Assembly (NCBI GenBank): GCA_003049485.1
Contig: PYST01000510.1
Location: 1 to 20,843 of the forward strand
Direction: 5' to 3'
Source of the DNA: Ophioceras dolichostomum
Taxonomy: Eukaryota > Ascomycota > Sordariomycetes > Magnaporthales > Ophioceraceae
DNA: 20,843 nt
Positions 1 to 8,819 of this stretch are shown piece by piece (the stretch's first letter is position 1; each line of letters opens with the position of its first letter). The position numbers and the translations under genes are program-made. The notes beneath the pieces were generated by a model. It did no database searches and was not told the DNA's origin. It saw only the letters and a list, made by a program, of their open reading frames with translations.

Positions 1-69
1 GGTGGAGGGGGAGGGTGCGGAGGAGGGTGTGGTGGAGGCTGTGGAGGAGGTTGTGGAGGAGGAAGTTGA
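1..69 (+). CDS. 3' end of a gene with a Gly3-Cys repeat C-terminus (partial)
   Basis: Reading frame 1 from the window edge gives 22 codons followed by a TGA at 67-69. Every codon is GGN or TGY except the final Ser. The tail has Cys at every fourth residue (Gly-Gly-Gly-Cys, four units). Nearly all base differences between the units fall at third positions and are synonymous, which favours this frame over the acidic Val/Glu reading of the next frame. Gly/Cys-rich tails of this sort could bind metal or lipid-modifying enzymes, but that is inference. The family cannot be named because the rest of the gene lies outside the window. Confidence is moderate that this is coding and low for any function. 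Confidence 0.55.
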   Translation, partial: GGGGGCGGGCGGGCGGGCGGGS

Positions 70-96
70 TGATGATGATGATCATGAGATGATGAT
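67..96 (+). repeat. TGA/GAT trinucleotide repeat after the stop codon
   Basis: Five tandem TGA units begin with the stop codon of the upstream gene, followed by an interrupted copy (TCATGAGATGATGAT). In the gene's own frame the first units are consecutive stop codons. This is a simple sequence repeat in the presumed 3' UTR. Confidence 0.7.
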
Positions 97-551
97 TTTA
101 GTCCTAGAGATGTTCAGGGCTGTCAGCCAAATCTGGCTACCTATCTAGATGCCAACCCTATACCACTTTCTGATGTGCTTTGGCCCCGGATGTGTCTGGC
201 GAGGCTAACGATCGAGCGCAGTGATTTCTCGTTGTCGATGTATGTTGAAGAGCGAAGTTGCTCTCTGGTATTCTGCTATGGCTTCCTTGTTTCCATGCGA
301 AATTTATTGGGTGGCATTCGCATTTTACTATTCTTCACTCTCTATCAATCAATCGTTTCGTGCCCTCATCGATAGTAAGCAAAAGACGAGTTAGTTGGGA
401 GTGACACATTAAAGCAGGGACAAGGGACCCAACCAATCCTACTACACCAACATCACCCACCGTCCCTGTTTCGTTCCCAGCTTCCAATTCCAGCCAAACC
501 TCTCTAACCTCTCTCACACCACTAACTCGCCCCAGCACATCTCGTTTCGCC
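97..551. other. Intergenic region with CT-rich leader
   Basis: No gene is seen. The first half should be the 3' UTR of the Gly/Cys gene. From about 415 the sequence turns C- and T-rich with many CCAA and CTCT stretches, including CCAATCC near 434, and leads to the ATG at 552. This is what a fungal 5' leader looks like and is part of the reason for taking the 552 start seriously. Confidence 0.4.
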
Positions 552-827
552 ATGCAGACAATTTCCAACCCAGCAGAGCGTTCCTTGCTCTCGATTGTGG
601 AAAGGATTGACGAGTCAGTGAGAAAGAACGAAGCAGGGCAGTTGATTGACTGACCGAGCTAACAAACGGCTACCCTCCTCAGCTTCCCCTACTTCCAAGA
701 CGACCCGGGCAGATATAAACAATTTGTCCAGCGATACTTGTTTGTGGCCGCACGTCTCTCCTCTTTTCTTGTACTTATTTACGCGAAGCAGTTTTCCTCC
801 CAGCCGACTTGTAACTGCGCTGTCTAG
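552..827 (+). pseudogene. Probable 5' fragment of a DUF4743/Nudix-type gene
   Basis: An ATG at 552 opens a short reading frame that can be spliced: exon 552-613, intron 614-682 (GTCAGT donor, CTAAC branch site at 659-663, CTCAG acceptor) and exon 683-827 ending in TAG. The joined product is 68 aa. Its early part has a SLLxxVER-x-DDFPYFQDDP arrangement with a following Tyr/Phe-rich segment. From memory this resembles the N-terminal DUF4743 domain that precedes the Nudix domain in fungal thiamine-pyrophosphokinase-related proteins. After about residue 50 the resemblance stops, and neither the rest of DUF4743 nor a Nudix box is found downstream. It is therefore either a truncated relic or a small unrelated gene. 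A stronger-looking GTGAGA donor three codons' distance away would give the wrong frame. Family assignment is by recollection of the motif only. Confidence 0.35.
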
Positions 828-1619
828 GGGGGCCGATGAGAAGAATCCTCCAAGTTGATTGGTTAGTGGCCGACTTGGGGCGGCAGACGAGCCTTGCCTA
901 CCCCCCGTCATTGTCCTCATCGTTTGTCTCATCGCCTGCCTCATCGCTTGCCTTTTCTACTCCGAGTGGGTGGTGTCTGGGAACCGAAGTTCGTCCGCCG
1001 CCGTATGCCTGGAGAGCCTCAACTCCCTGCCTGCCATAGAGCGGCGATAAGACAGAGACCACCCCATGGCGAACCCCGCCCGTTTCCAAGGGCCAGATGA
1101 GCACTTGATGGAAAAGAGGGTGTAGGGAGTATTGACATCCATTCTACCATGGTCAGACCACTTTTGAAAAACCCAGGAGGCCCTGGAGGGTCGTGAAAAC
1201 GCTTCATTGGGTCGAGTCTGGTGCGCGAGGCCACGTCAATGCTGTTGTACAACCCAAGGCGCCGCTCTGAGGTTCTTTTGCGTTTGGGTAATTTGCCGCA
1301 GCCTTTCCAAGACAGTACCAATTGGCATGGCCGACTCTCAAATGCCGGGATATGGGCGCCCTGTACGTATGGCTGTCTGTTCACGGCCTGCATACCTTGT
1401 CAACGTCTCCCTCTCTCCCCTCAGGATGCTATATAGAAATTACGTAGATAAACGATGACAGTACCGACCCAGAAAAGAGTAAGGCATCCTTTCTCACTCA
1501 GGCTCAAAGTCGCCAAGAGCAGGCCTGTTTCTGTGGCGCCTTGCCAGTACTATTCGGTTGCAGACTTCCACAGCTAGCCCTCAACGAAAACGTAGGCGGG
1601 GAAACATAACACTCGCATC
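828..1619. other. Intergenic region, no gene recognised
   Basis: Open frames on both strands here are short, lack domain-like sequence and have no plausible splice structure. Nothing continues the 552-827 fragment. The segment just before 1620 should contain the promoter of the dioxygenase gene. I see no clear TATA element. Confidence 0.4.
916..951. repeat. Three 12-bp tandem repeats
   Basis: CTCATCG followed by a variable TTTGT, CCTGC or CTTGC makes three consecutive 12-bp units. One frame reads as a run of Val/Ile/Leu/Cys/Ala that looks membrane-like, but it has no ATG start and is probably coincidental. Confidence 0.6.
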
Positions 1620-1768
1620 ATGGCCCCTAGGAGGCTAGTCGAAGATGGTGCCAGGTCCGTTAGCTCGGATGAATCGAATCCTGCTCCGACCGGCCTCAGG
1701 CCTCTCATGTCTGGCGCAATGGTCTGGGACGGTCGCCGTCTCTCCGCCGCCGAGTACACCTACCACTT

Positions 1769-1782
1769 GACTGCTGACTGCT
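1769..1782 (+). repeat. 7-bp tandem duplication breaking the dioxygenase frame
   Basis: GACTGCT occurs twice back to back. With a single copy the frame would read Leu-Thr-Ala-Glu-Asp-Leu-Asp-Glu-Ile-Asp, as expected for the family. With two copies the frame shifts by one and reaches a TGA within two codons. Replication slippage is the simple explanation. Confidence 0.8.
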
Positions 1783-2038
1783 GAAGATCTTGATGAGATC
1801 GACCTCGCAGTGCAGTGCTTCAAAGGTCATTCGCTGGACTCTTCTCTTAAGCCCTCTCGCCGCCAATTTGACCAATTTACTTCTTGGCCCCCCCCCTCTT
1901 TTTTTTGTCTTTTTTTTTCGTTGTTGTCACAGTCTCTCTCACCCCTTAACGCACAGTCTGGCTTACATTGGTTGGCATTCTAGGACTTGGCCTTGATGGA
2001 CCCGACATCACCCGGGCCGGCTTTCCCCTCCCATCGCT

Positions 2039-2044
2039 GGGGGG
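2039..2044 (+). other. Frame break in a run of six G in the dioxygenase
   Basis: Upstream of the run, frame 2019-2042 encodes Gly-Phe-Pro-Leu-Pro-Ser-Leu-Gly. Downstream, frame 2045 onward encodes Lys-Leu-Ile-Ala-Phe-Ala-Glu-Glu-Ile. Both halves belong to adjacent positions of the same family, so one G appears to be missing. A homopolymer error in sequencing would look the same. Confidence 0.65.
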
Positions 2045-3205
2045 AAACTGATCGCATTCGCAGAAGAGATCCATAGCGGCAAAGGATTTGTCGTCCTGAG
2101 CGGCTTGGGCCCTGGGAAGTACTCGGCTGAAGACAATGCCATCATCTTCCTGGGGATCGGATGCTACATCGGAGATGAGAAGGGGATGCAGGACAACGCG
2201 GGCAACATGATCGGTGAGACCTCGTTGCTGCCGCAAGGCTTTCACCATCTTGACCTCGCTCACGGCTCATGTCTCTTGGCTCACGTCTCCTAGTCCACCT
2301 CCGCGATCGCGGACAGCGCATCACCAAAGCGTCCCACAAAGCTTCTGTAGGTTATTTGTTATTCTGTGCTTTCCTCTTCGACTTTCCAGAGCCCCTCTTC
2401 TCTAACATGTCTCCCGACTACTACCAGCCGTTCCACTCGGAATTCTTCTGCGACGTGCTGGCCCTCTTTGTGCGCGAGGCTGCTCTCGACGGCGGTCGCC
2501 TCCACCTCGCCTCGTCGTGGCAGATATACAACGACCTCTGCGCCGACCGGCCCGATGCTGTCGAGTCTTTGTGCAAGCCTGAGTGGCAGTTCGAAAGGTA
2601 TGTATTAAAGGCAGTTTTTTTTTTCCCACGCAGGGAAAGCGTGAGGCCAAGGAGGCTAATCCTGAGCGGCTCTCTGGGTCTCCCTAGTCGAGGCAAACTG
2701 TTCCCCGCCACCACCTGGCCGCTCCTGTTCACGCACGAGGGCAAGGCCATCCTGAGCTTCAGTCGCCGTCCATTGACGGGCAATGTCGACATAGATGACC
2801 CTGCCTCCCGGCTGTCTCAGGAACAGACAGACGCCCTAAGGCAGGTCTACCAGACGGCCGGCCGGCGCTCCGTCGTGCTTGGGATGAATAGGGGAGACAT
2901 GGTGTTTGTCAACAACCATGCGCTGCTCCACGCGCGGGACGCCTTCCGCGACGACCCGAACCAACCCCGCCATATCCTGAGGCTCTGGCTCAGGAACAGC
3001 CGGCTGGCCTGGCAGCTGCCCAGCTCCATCAGCAAAGGCAACCAAAACATCTATCACGAAAACGGCCTGGTGTCCGAGCGGTGGTAGCTGGGGGGCTACG
3101 GTAGCGACGGTGGCGACGGGCCCCCGACCAGGTCCTCGTGGATGTAGACGGCGGCCACTACGGCGGAGGGGAACCGGTTGGCACCGGAGTGACCTCACAC
3201 TAAAT

Positions 3206-3227
3206 AGGTAGGTAGGTGGTAGGTAAC
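3206..3227. repeat. TAGG tetranucleotide cluster
   Basis: TAGGTAGGTAGGTGGTAGGTA, a short tandem of TAGG, lies about 120 bp after the dioxygenase stop codon. It belongs to a motif family that recurs through the window. Confidence 0.8.
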
Positions 3228-3658
3228 TAAATTGCCGTTTCGTAACATCGTGCCATACTGGAGGAAATGCAGCTAGCTTCCAAGAGTTTACTTCCATCAA
3301 TTTTGATGATCTTGTCCCGTTTTGATGATTAATGTATCTTCGTATTATTTTTTGTGCCGCCTTGATTCTTTTAGCTATAGCAATGCTATCACTATCTTGT
3401 CATAATCCTCGCAGGTGCAGACTCATAGACTCATATGAATTTACCGGTCTCTATTAATGGGCCAACGTGGTCGACAACCCTTTCGAAGTATGCCACTTGG
3501 CCCCTTTGAGCAAGTCAGCCACTACTCGCGTCTTTCGGGTCCTCCTCCAGGCCTGATTGGTGAATAAAGAGCCAGTAAATAAGATGCACTTCATTCAAGT
3601 CCATGTTACCCGATACCTGTTATCTCTGAAGCACAACCGACACCAAGAGAGCATCCGT

Positions 3659-3720
3659 ACCTACCAAGTACCTACTAGGTAGAGTAGGCACATACCTTAG
3701 GTACCTACCTACCTAGCTTA
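3659..3720. repeat. Dense TAGG/CCTA cluster upstream of kinase-like gene
   Basis: About 60 bp contain ACCTACC, TACCTACTAGGTAG, GTAGG, TACCTTAGGTACC and CCTACCTACCTAG. It is the densest occurrence of the motif in the window, with inverted pairing possible between the TAGG and CCTA arms. It ends about 50 bp before the kinase-like ATG. Confidence 0.8.
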
Positions 3721-3770
3721 ATCTTAGCAGATTACCACATAGCGAGGCCGCGTATATCTAGTACGCAGGG

Positions 3771-5627
3771 ATGGATTTGTCTCCGCGCCAGATCGAAGCG
3801 ATCCTCGGGCCAGCTGTGGCTCATCTCGAGGGGGACGACGGCAATTGGGAGCATTCGTGGGATGGCTCCTTGCTCAACCCAAAAAACAGAATCGACAGGC
3901 TGCCTCGGAAACCAAAGAAATGGAGGCATTTTCGAGCCGGTCTGATCAATGCCAGGCTCCACGCCGTGCCCACCTTCGCACTTGGGCGGCCCCCGACGCA
4001 TGTCGACATCGTGTTGCTGGCGCTGTTGTTGGATACCGCCAAGCAGCCGTGGCAAAGCCTCATTCCCGACGCCGTCTCCCTAGTGCAGAGCGACGGAGCG
4101 GCGCCCTCGCCTTTCGCTGATTTCGTTCTATCATCGCTCGAACACTGGTCAAGCGGCATCCACGACTTCGAAGACCGCTATCGGAGTCTACCGTTTGGAT
4201 CCAGAATCGTCGTCAAAGATGTTGACGGCAGCGCAGGCTCGAGTCCGGACCTGGACATCTATATGGATCCAGATCACAGCCTGGAGCTGCAGTGGCTCTC
4301 TCTACAGTCTTTACAGGCTATGTGGGAGTTCGACGAGAGCTGCGGCTATTCGCCGACGATCGACATCGGGCGGCTCTCTCTTATCGCCGGCCTTTACCAG
4401 TCCGTCTCTTTAGTAATCTAGTCGACCACGGAGAAGGAGGATCATCACCCTCTTCTTCCCTGATGCCGTTCATTTTCAAATACACATCGACAGAACCGAA
4501 ATACCTCTATCACGAGCTGAAACAGCTCCTCTCGCTGGAGTCCCACCCCAACATCATAGCGCGCCCTTCCCACATCGTCACCAGCAAGGTGAAGTTCGGT
4601 AGCAAAGAAGGCGTCTGCGGCTTCCTCATCGAGTATTGCCCGGCCGGGAACCTCTCCCAGGCTTTGCGGCCTGGAGCCGCCATGAGGGGCCGCATGGACC
4701 TGGAAACCAAGCTCCGGTGGGCGCACCAGGTAGCTTCAGCCTTGGAGCACGTCAGTCGCTCGCCCGTCGGGTTCTTCTCCGACATGAAGCCCGAGAACGT
4801 CGTCCTGAAGAAGCGGGAAGGAGGAGAACACGGCCAGTACGACCTGGTCCTGATCGACCTCGAGCACAGGGGCGCCTGGTTCTCCTGGTCCCCTCCCGAG
4901 CTCAACAAGATCACTCACCTCGTCTACCTGGCTACCCACCCGCTCATCCCCGCAGCGGTCAGACAGAGGTACAAGGAGTTCCTCGATGCCGCCATGCCGT
5001 CGTGGGACGCCGGCAGCAGTAGCGGAAGGAGCAGCAGGTTCCGGAGCCGGCGGCCGCAGGGCTACGACAACGCGCCGTTCGGATACAACGCGAGCTGGCG
5101 GGCCCTCGCGCCCGACGAGCGGGACCGCGCCGTCGTCTTCATGCTAGGCCGCGTGCTGTGGTGCATATTCGAGGCGCAGCCCACGTCCAACGCGGCCGAG
5201 TTTTTCCGCGAGTCGTACCCCGAGCACCGCTTCCCGGATTTCCGCCAGAGCACGCCGCCCCCCGTTCGGGAGCTGATCAGGAGGTGCACCGCGGGCGCCC
5301 CCGAGTGGTCCGGGACGAAACGCCCCATAGTACAGGGCTCCGATGGACTCCTTTATCCTCGAAGAGAGGAGGAGAAGAGGTCGGGCCTCGGGGAAGGACG
5401 AGGCGACGTCGACGGCGACCGCCAGCGCGACTGCCAGCGAGACGCTCGAGACCGTCAAGAGATGGTGGCAAGAGCAGGAGGGCTTAGCCCGGGACTACGT
5501 CTCGAGGGGGGCTCACAACCTTGACGCGTACGCAGAGGTCCTGCTCGCCAGGGAGAGACTCGACCTTGGCGAGGTCGCAGCAGTCCTGCACGAGCTCTGG
5601 CAAGATACCATTCGCATTGAGCCGTGA
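3771..5627 (+). pseudogene. Fungal protein-kinase-like gene, split over frames
   Basis: Three consecutive open segments make up one kinase-like protein of the type common in Sordariomycete genomes. Segment A (3771-4421) starts at ATG 3771 and is the N-terminal domain, ending with a conserved-looking IDIGRL...YQSVSLV. Segment B (frame of 4292, useful part from about 4422 to about 5380) carries the kinase core: the VAIK-like Lys in PFIFK, the helix-C Glu in YHELKQLL, the catalytic-loop equivalent SDMKPENVV, the DFG equivalent reading Asp-Leu-Glu, and the C-lobe signatures FMLGRVLWCIFE and ELIRRCTAGAPEW. Segment C (about 5426-5627) gives KRWWQEQ and the C-terminus. The A-to-B break needs one lost base near 4413-4421 and no intron fits it. 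The B-to-C break could be a poor intron (GTCGGG donor at 5380, acceptors at 5425 or 5437) or another indel. HRD and DFG are both atypical, so phosphotransfer is uncertain even for an intact version. Confidence 0.7.
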
Positions 5628-6457
5628 TTCGGGGGTACTACCAGGCGGCAACCTGCCTTGTGGTCTTATGGTCGAGTAGAACAGGCGAACACACGGCTGA
5701 AATTCTACTTGCCCACGTTCACCAGAGGGGCAAACCTGTCGCTCCGTCGCCATCATCATCAGCCGAGGCTGGCTCTGCCCAATTGCGACTTTGATGTGCC
5801 GAGCTCAGCTAGCGCAGTGTGGTTCTCCTAAGTCAAGACCTGGCCGTGTCAAGTGTGTTTCCGTATCTTACTGTAGCCCACAGAAGAAGTTTTGAAACGT
5901 ATTGCCCGTTATCAAGTGAAAGACAAGGAGCGGTTGGAGCCCCCGGAGGTCGGTGGCCAAGCGAGGAGACTATTGCAGGTGGATGAGATGATGATATACA
6001 TGGAAGCTGGAGTTTGGGTTTTTGGGCGTTTTGGAAATGAGTGTCCCACCACACCCCCTGTGGCACTAACGCAACAACCGCTGGGGATCCATTATTCCGG
6101 GAGGCTTTCAGGGCCGTTTTACCGCATTACTCGCTGTAAAACAGCGCTGGTCAGGGGGCTTCTAGGGATTGGATGTCCCATCGCCAGCAACCGACGAGAA
6201 TCACCTCCGCTTTGGGTTACTTATTACCATCCAGGTGAGGCTGAGCCTGCTGAACTCGTGCTATTACCAATCGACAGGCAGCCAGCCCGGGAATCTCGGT
6301 CCTCTTCATCTCTCATGTTTGTTGCCACTGGCAGAGCCACGTAGGTACCTACATACATTTGCACGAGCAGTAGGAGCTACTACAGCGTTCTCAAGGCGGA
6401 GGCAACAAAGCGAACGTACAGATTCCCCACCTCCACCGTTCACAGCCAACTGGTGAG
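5628..6457. other. Intergenic region between kinase-like gene and lipase
   Basis: No gene is seen. The longest ORF (5892-6344, 150 aa) has no recognisable domain and ordinary random composition. The region contains a perfect short hairpin (CGCTGT-AAA-ACAGCG, 6132-6146) and the palindrome GTAGGTACCTAC at 6341-6352, about 105 bp upstream of the lipase ATG. Confidence 0.5.
6341..6352. repeat. GTAGGTACCTAC palindrome
   Basis: A perfect 12-bp palindrome built from the same TAGG/CCTA units as the other clusters, located in the presumed lipase promoter. Confidence 0.75.
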
Positions 6458-8241
6458 ATGAAAAAGCGATTACTCCGGATTGGTTCGAGCGGACAGAAGA
6501 CAGGCGCCTCGGCCCTTCAAGCATCGGCCAGCGCCCCGGCTTCGGGCATCACGTTTGTCGACAACTCCCGTGGCGCGTCGGCGGCCGTTGCCGAGCTTTC
6601 CGCGGCGCTCGACAGCGCCCTGGACCAAGCCGATTTCACCGGTGAGTTGAAATGCCCCCTCATAAGCTTCTTTTTCTGATGGCTATGCTACCTAAGCATG
6701 GCTTCGGTTAACGCATCGTTTACCCTCATCCAAGCCGACCTCGACGAGGGTCTCAGTCATCTGGTCCATAAGCTCGACCAGCAGGCCTCGACATTCTCCA
6801 ACTCCAAGTTGGACGATAGCTTATGCGCCGAGTGGGCATGGTATGGCCTCCAGACGTGTCCCCAGTCGACAACCTAGACTTGGCATGCATGCATGGTCCC
6901 GGGCTGATGATGTGAATATGCATGTACGCGTCTTGTCCCGGCAAAGTTCTCAGGCGAAAGCGCAGACCGTCTCGGTCGCCTGGAGGTGCGCGCTTGGGGT
7001 GTACGACCTCGCCGGCGACCTGCAGAGCCCCCCGTATTGCAGCTTCCAGCATGAACTTGCCGCGACGCCGTCGATGGGCGGCAGCCGTAAGGCCCTGGCC
7101 ACGACCATCGTGAGGCCGACGGCATCGGACAACACGCACGAGTTCCTCCCTGCCCTTGTCATCGCCGTCCGCGGCAGTGCCAGCAAGGTCGATCACATGG
7201 TGAACGCGAATGCCGAGCCGCGGAACGCATCAGACTTGATTGTACGCGAAGCCGATGATGGACAAGCTTAGAATCCAACACATTCTGAAAAGCGCCTGCT
7301 TGCTTACAGCAGACAGACTTGCTTCGCTAACGCACCACCGTTTTCAAAACAAAAGGGCCGGCCTATCGATGCCCATTCGGGGTTTCTGAACAGTGCCAAG
7401 GCTCTGGACGATATTGTGTCTGAGAAGATTCGCCTGTATACGCAAGCCCACCCGTCGTCAGAAGCCCATATCATCTTCACAGGCCACTCAGCAGGAGGAG
7501 CTGTCGCGAGCCTCCTCTTTCTCCGGCACCTGTTGAATAATCCGGACGAAGGTGAAAAATCACAGTCTCGTACCCCCCCTGTATGATCATATTCCTGATT
7601 TTCTTTGCTAACTTGTCCGAATATCAGGTTCCGCCGCCGCCCGGCTATCGTGTATCACATTCGGTTCACCACCGGTGGTGACAACATCCCTAGAGCTCGG
7701 AAGCGTCACACTTTGCCAGCCGCGTCTGGGCCTCTGCCTCAACATCGTCAACGAGTTCGACGTGGTCACGCGCGCGGACAAGCCATACATGCTCTCTCTC
7801 GTCAATCTCCTGCGCTCCATGTACGAGCAGCCACCTCTCGCTGCTAACGACGAAGATACGGGTGGTAGCATCAGCAGCAACAACAACCCTATGTTGCCCT
7901 CGCCCTCAACCACCGGGCCTGCTGACCGAACACGGCAGGCCGGAGAAATACCACCGCCGCCGCCGCCAGCAACGGCAGCAGGTCATGGCAACACACAAGG
8001 AGGAGAACAACCCCGCACTACGAGAGCGAGAGCCTGGCCCGTCCCTCCCCTTCTTTATCACCATGTTGGATCCCGAGTGCTGTTCATGATGCGGCTGGAC
8101 GGCTCCGGCGAGCCTCGCCTTAAGGCGGTCGAGGTGCATCCTGCCGAGTTCGCACAGCTGCTGTTCTGCCGTGTTGCCGTGCACCGCCGCGCGTGCTACT
8201 CGGAGCGGATGCAGCGGCTCGAGGCCGGGGAGCTGGGCTGA
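6458..8241 (+). CDS. Class 3 lipase-like alpha/beta hydrolase (fungal lipase-like domain)
   Basis: This is a predicted serine esterase/lipase of 464 aa. Proposed exons are 6458-6641, 6735-6840, 6947-7241, 7356-7551 and 7628-8241, summing to an exact multiple of three. The conserved order is ALVIAVRGSASKVDHMVN (strand and oxyanion region), IDAHSGF, the nucleophile elbow TGHSAGG with Ser about residue 240, ITFGSPPVV, the acid in NEFDVV (Asp about 305) and a His near the C-terminus in VHRRACY (about 446). No N-terminal signal peptide is evident, so an intracellular enzyme is likely. A Ser/Pro-rich low-complexity insert with six prolines lies between the Asp and the final His. The acceptor of intron 2 (AAAG at 6946) is the least certain border; it was chosen because it alone keeps the frame. 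The substrate is unknown. Unlike the two genes upstream, this one is intact. Confidence 0.85.
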
Positions 8242-8819
8242 TTGATATAACCTACACAACGAGGCTGGTGCTTCGCGCGTTTCCAGGGGCCGGCCATGTT
8301 GTCCTTCGCTAGGATTAAGGGTTCCTACGTCACTGTCGGAAAAATTAAATGGTAAAGGATGCTAGGTGTCCCGGTGGTGCACCGGAATCTTTGCAGGTAC
8401 TGTAGCTCTCTGCTCAGGAGTTTCCTTTCCAAATTGTCACCGATTGTTTAGCTGGGCGACTTTCAATGGTCTTGAGGGTTGGTTCAACCAGTCTCGAGCC
8501 AGTTTTCAGGGTAACTCGCTGGCTTACGGGGTTGTGGGTCGTGCCCCGCTTTCCCGTCCCTCGGGTTTGTGCTCCAGCGCGATCTTAGTAGGGGTCCAGC
8601 TCTTTGCAGCCCCGCCAAAGCCTGGGATCAGGGCTGTGTCCAACCCCTGGGTTGCGGCGAGCCACACAACAGACGGAATGGTCGGCCGATTCAATCGCCG
8701 GTCTTGCGACGACGTGTCTTTCGAAGTGGGATGGAGAGACGCCGACGAGACACCACAGTCCGAATGCTCCGAGCAACAGCAGCACTAGCCGCTCCTCCTG
8801 GCTTGAGAGTCGAATAAAG
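8242..8819. other. Intergenic region upstream of COG3
   Basis: No gene is seen. The 140-aa ORF at 8366-8788 has no domain-like features, overlaps the presumed promoter/5' UTR of COG3 and is best treated as chance. The sequence just before ATG 8820 is GAATAAAG. Confidence 0.5.

Larger units (their letters stand above)
1620..3087 (+). pseudogene. TauD/TfdA-type 2-oxoglutarate dioxygenase, frame-broken
   Basis: Members of this fungal family (TauD/TfdA domain, non-haem Fe(II)/2-oxoglutarate oxygenases) hydroxylate small substrates; the substrate here is unknown. The reading starts at ATG 1620 and passes through VWDG and LTA. It is shifted by a duplicated GACTGCT at 1769-1782, then resumes as EDLDEID...FK. 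Introns are inferred at 1826-1983, 2214-2293, a short one near 2347-2391 and 2598-2687. A second break lies in the G run 2039-2044, between FPLPSLG and KLIAFAEEIH. The Fe ligands are visible as HSE (in QPFHSEFF) and the distal His in LLHARDAF; the 2-oxoglutarate Arg lies in RHILRLWLR. The frame then runs cleanly to the TAG at 3085-3087. The domain is otherwise complete from end to end, so the gene was lost recently or the assembly has errors. The first intron's donor (GTCATT) is also poor. Confidence 0.8.
3088..3770. other. Intergenic region between dioxygenase and kinase-like gene
   Basis: No gene is seen. The first 130 bp are GC-rich 3' UTR. From about 3300 to 3440 the sequence is AT-rich with a repeated TTTTGATGAT (near 3301 and 3320). 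Two TAGG/CCTA clusters are listed separately. The last 100 bp lead to the ATG at 3771 with no clear TATA box. Confidence 0.5.

Noticed and set aside
2..169. Acidic Val/Glu-rich reading in the second frame at the window start
   Set aside because: Differences between repeat units change amino acids in that frame, whereas they are nearly all synonymous in the Gly/Cys frame.
859..1050. Membrane-like peptide encoded over the 12-bp repeats
   Set aside because: It begins at a TTG, with no ATG; the hydrophobic run is produced by the repeat itself.
4322..4439. An intron that would repair the first kinase frame break
   Set aside because: Every nearby AG lies in the same phase, and the only GT in the needed phase (4327) would remove the conserved IDIGRL...SVSLV segment, so a true indel is more likely.
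6116..6146. Hairpins GTTTTAC/GTAAAAC and CGCTGT-AAA-ACAGCG as a terminator or small RNA
   Set aside because: Short stems like these arise by chance, and rho-independent terminators do not apply to nuclear fungal genes.
5892..6344. 150-aa plus-strand ORF
   Set aside because: No domain, no splice context, and composition like random translated intergenic sequence.
8366..8788. 140-aa plus-strand ORF upstream of COG3
   Set aside because: No recognisable features; it coincides with the presumed COG3 promoter and 5' UTR.
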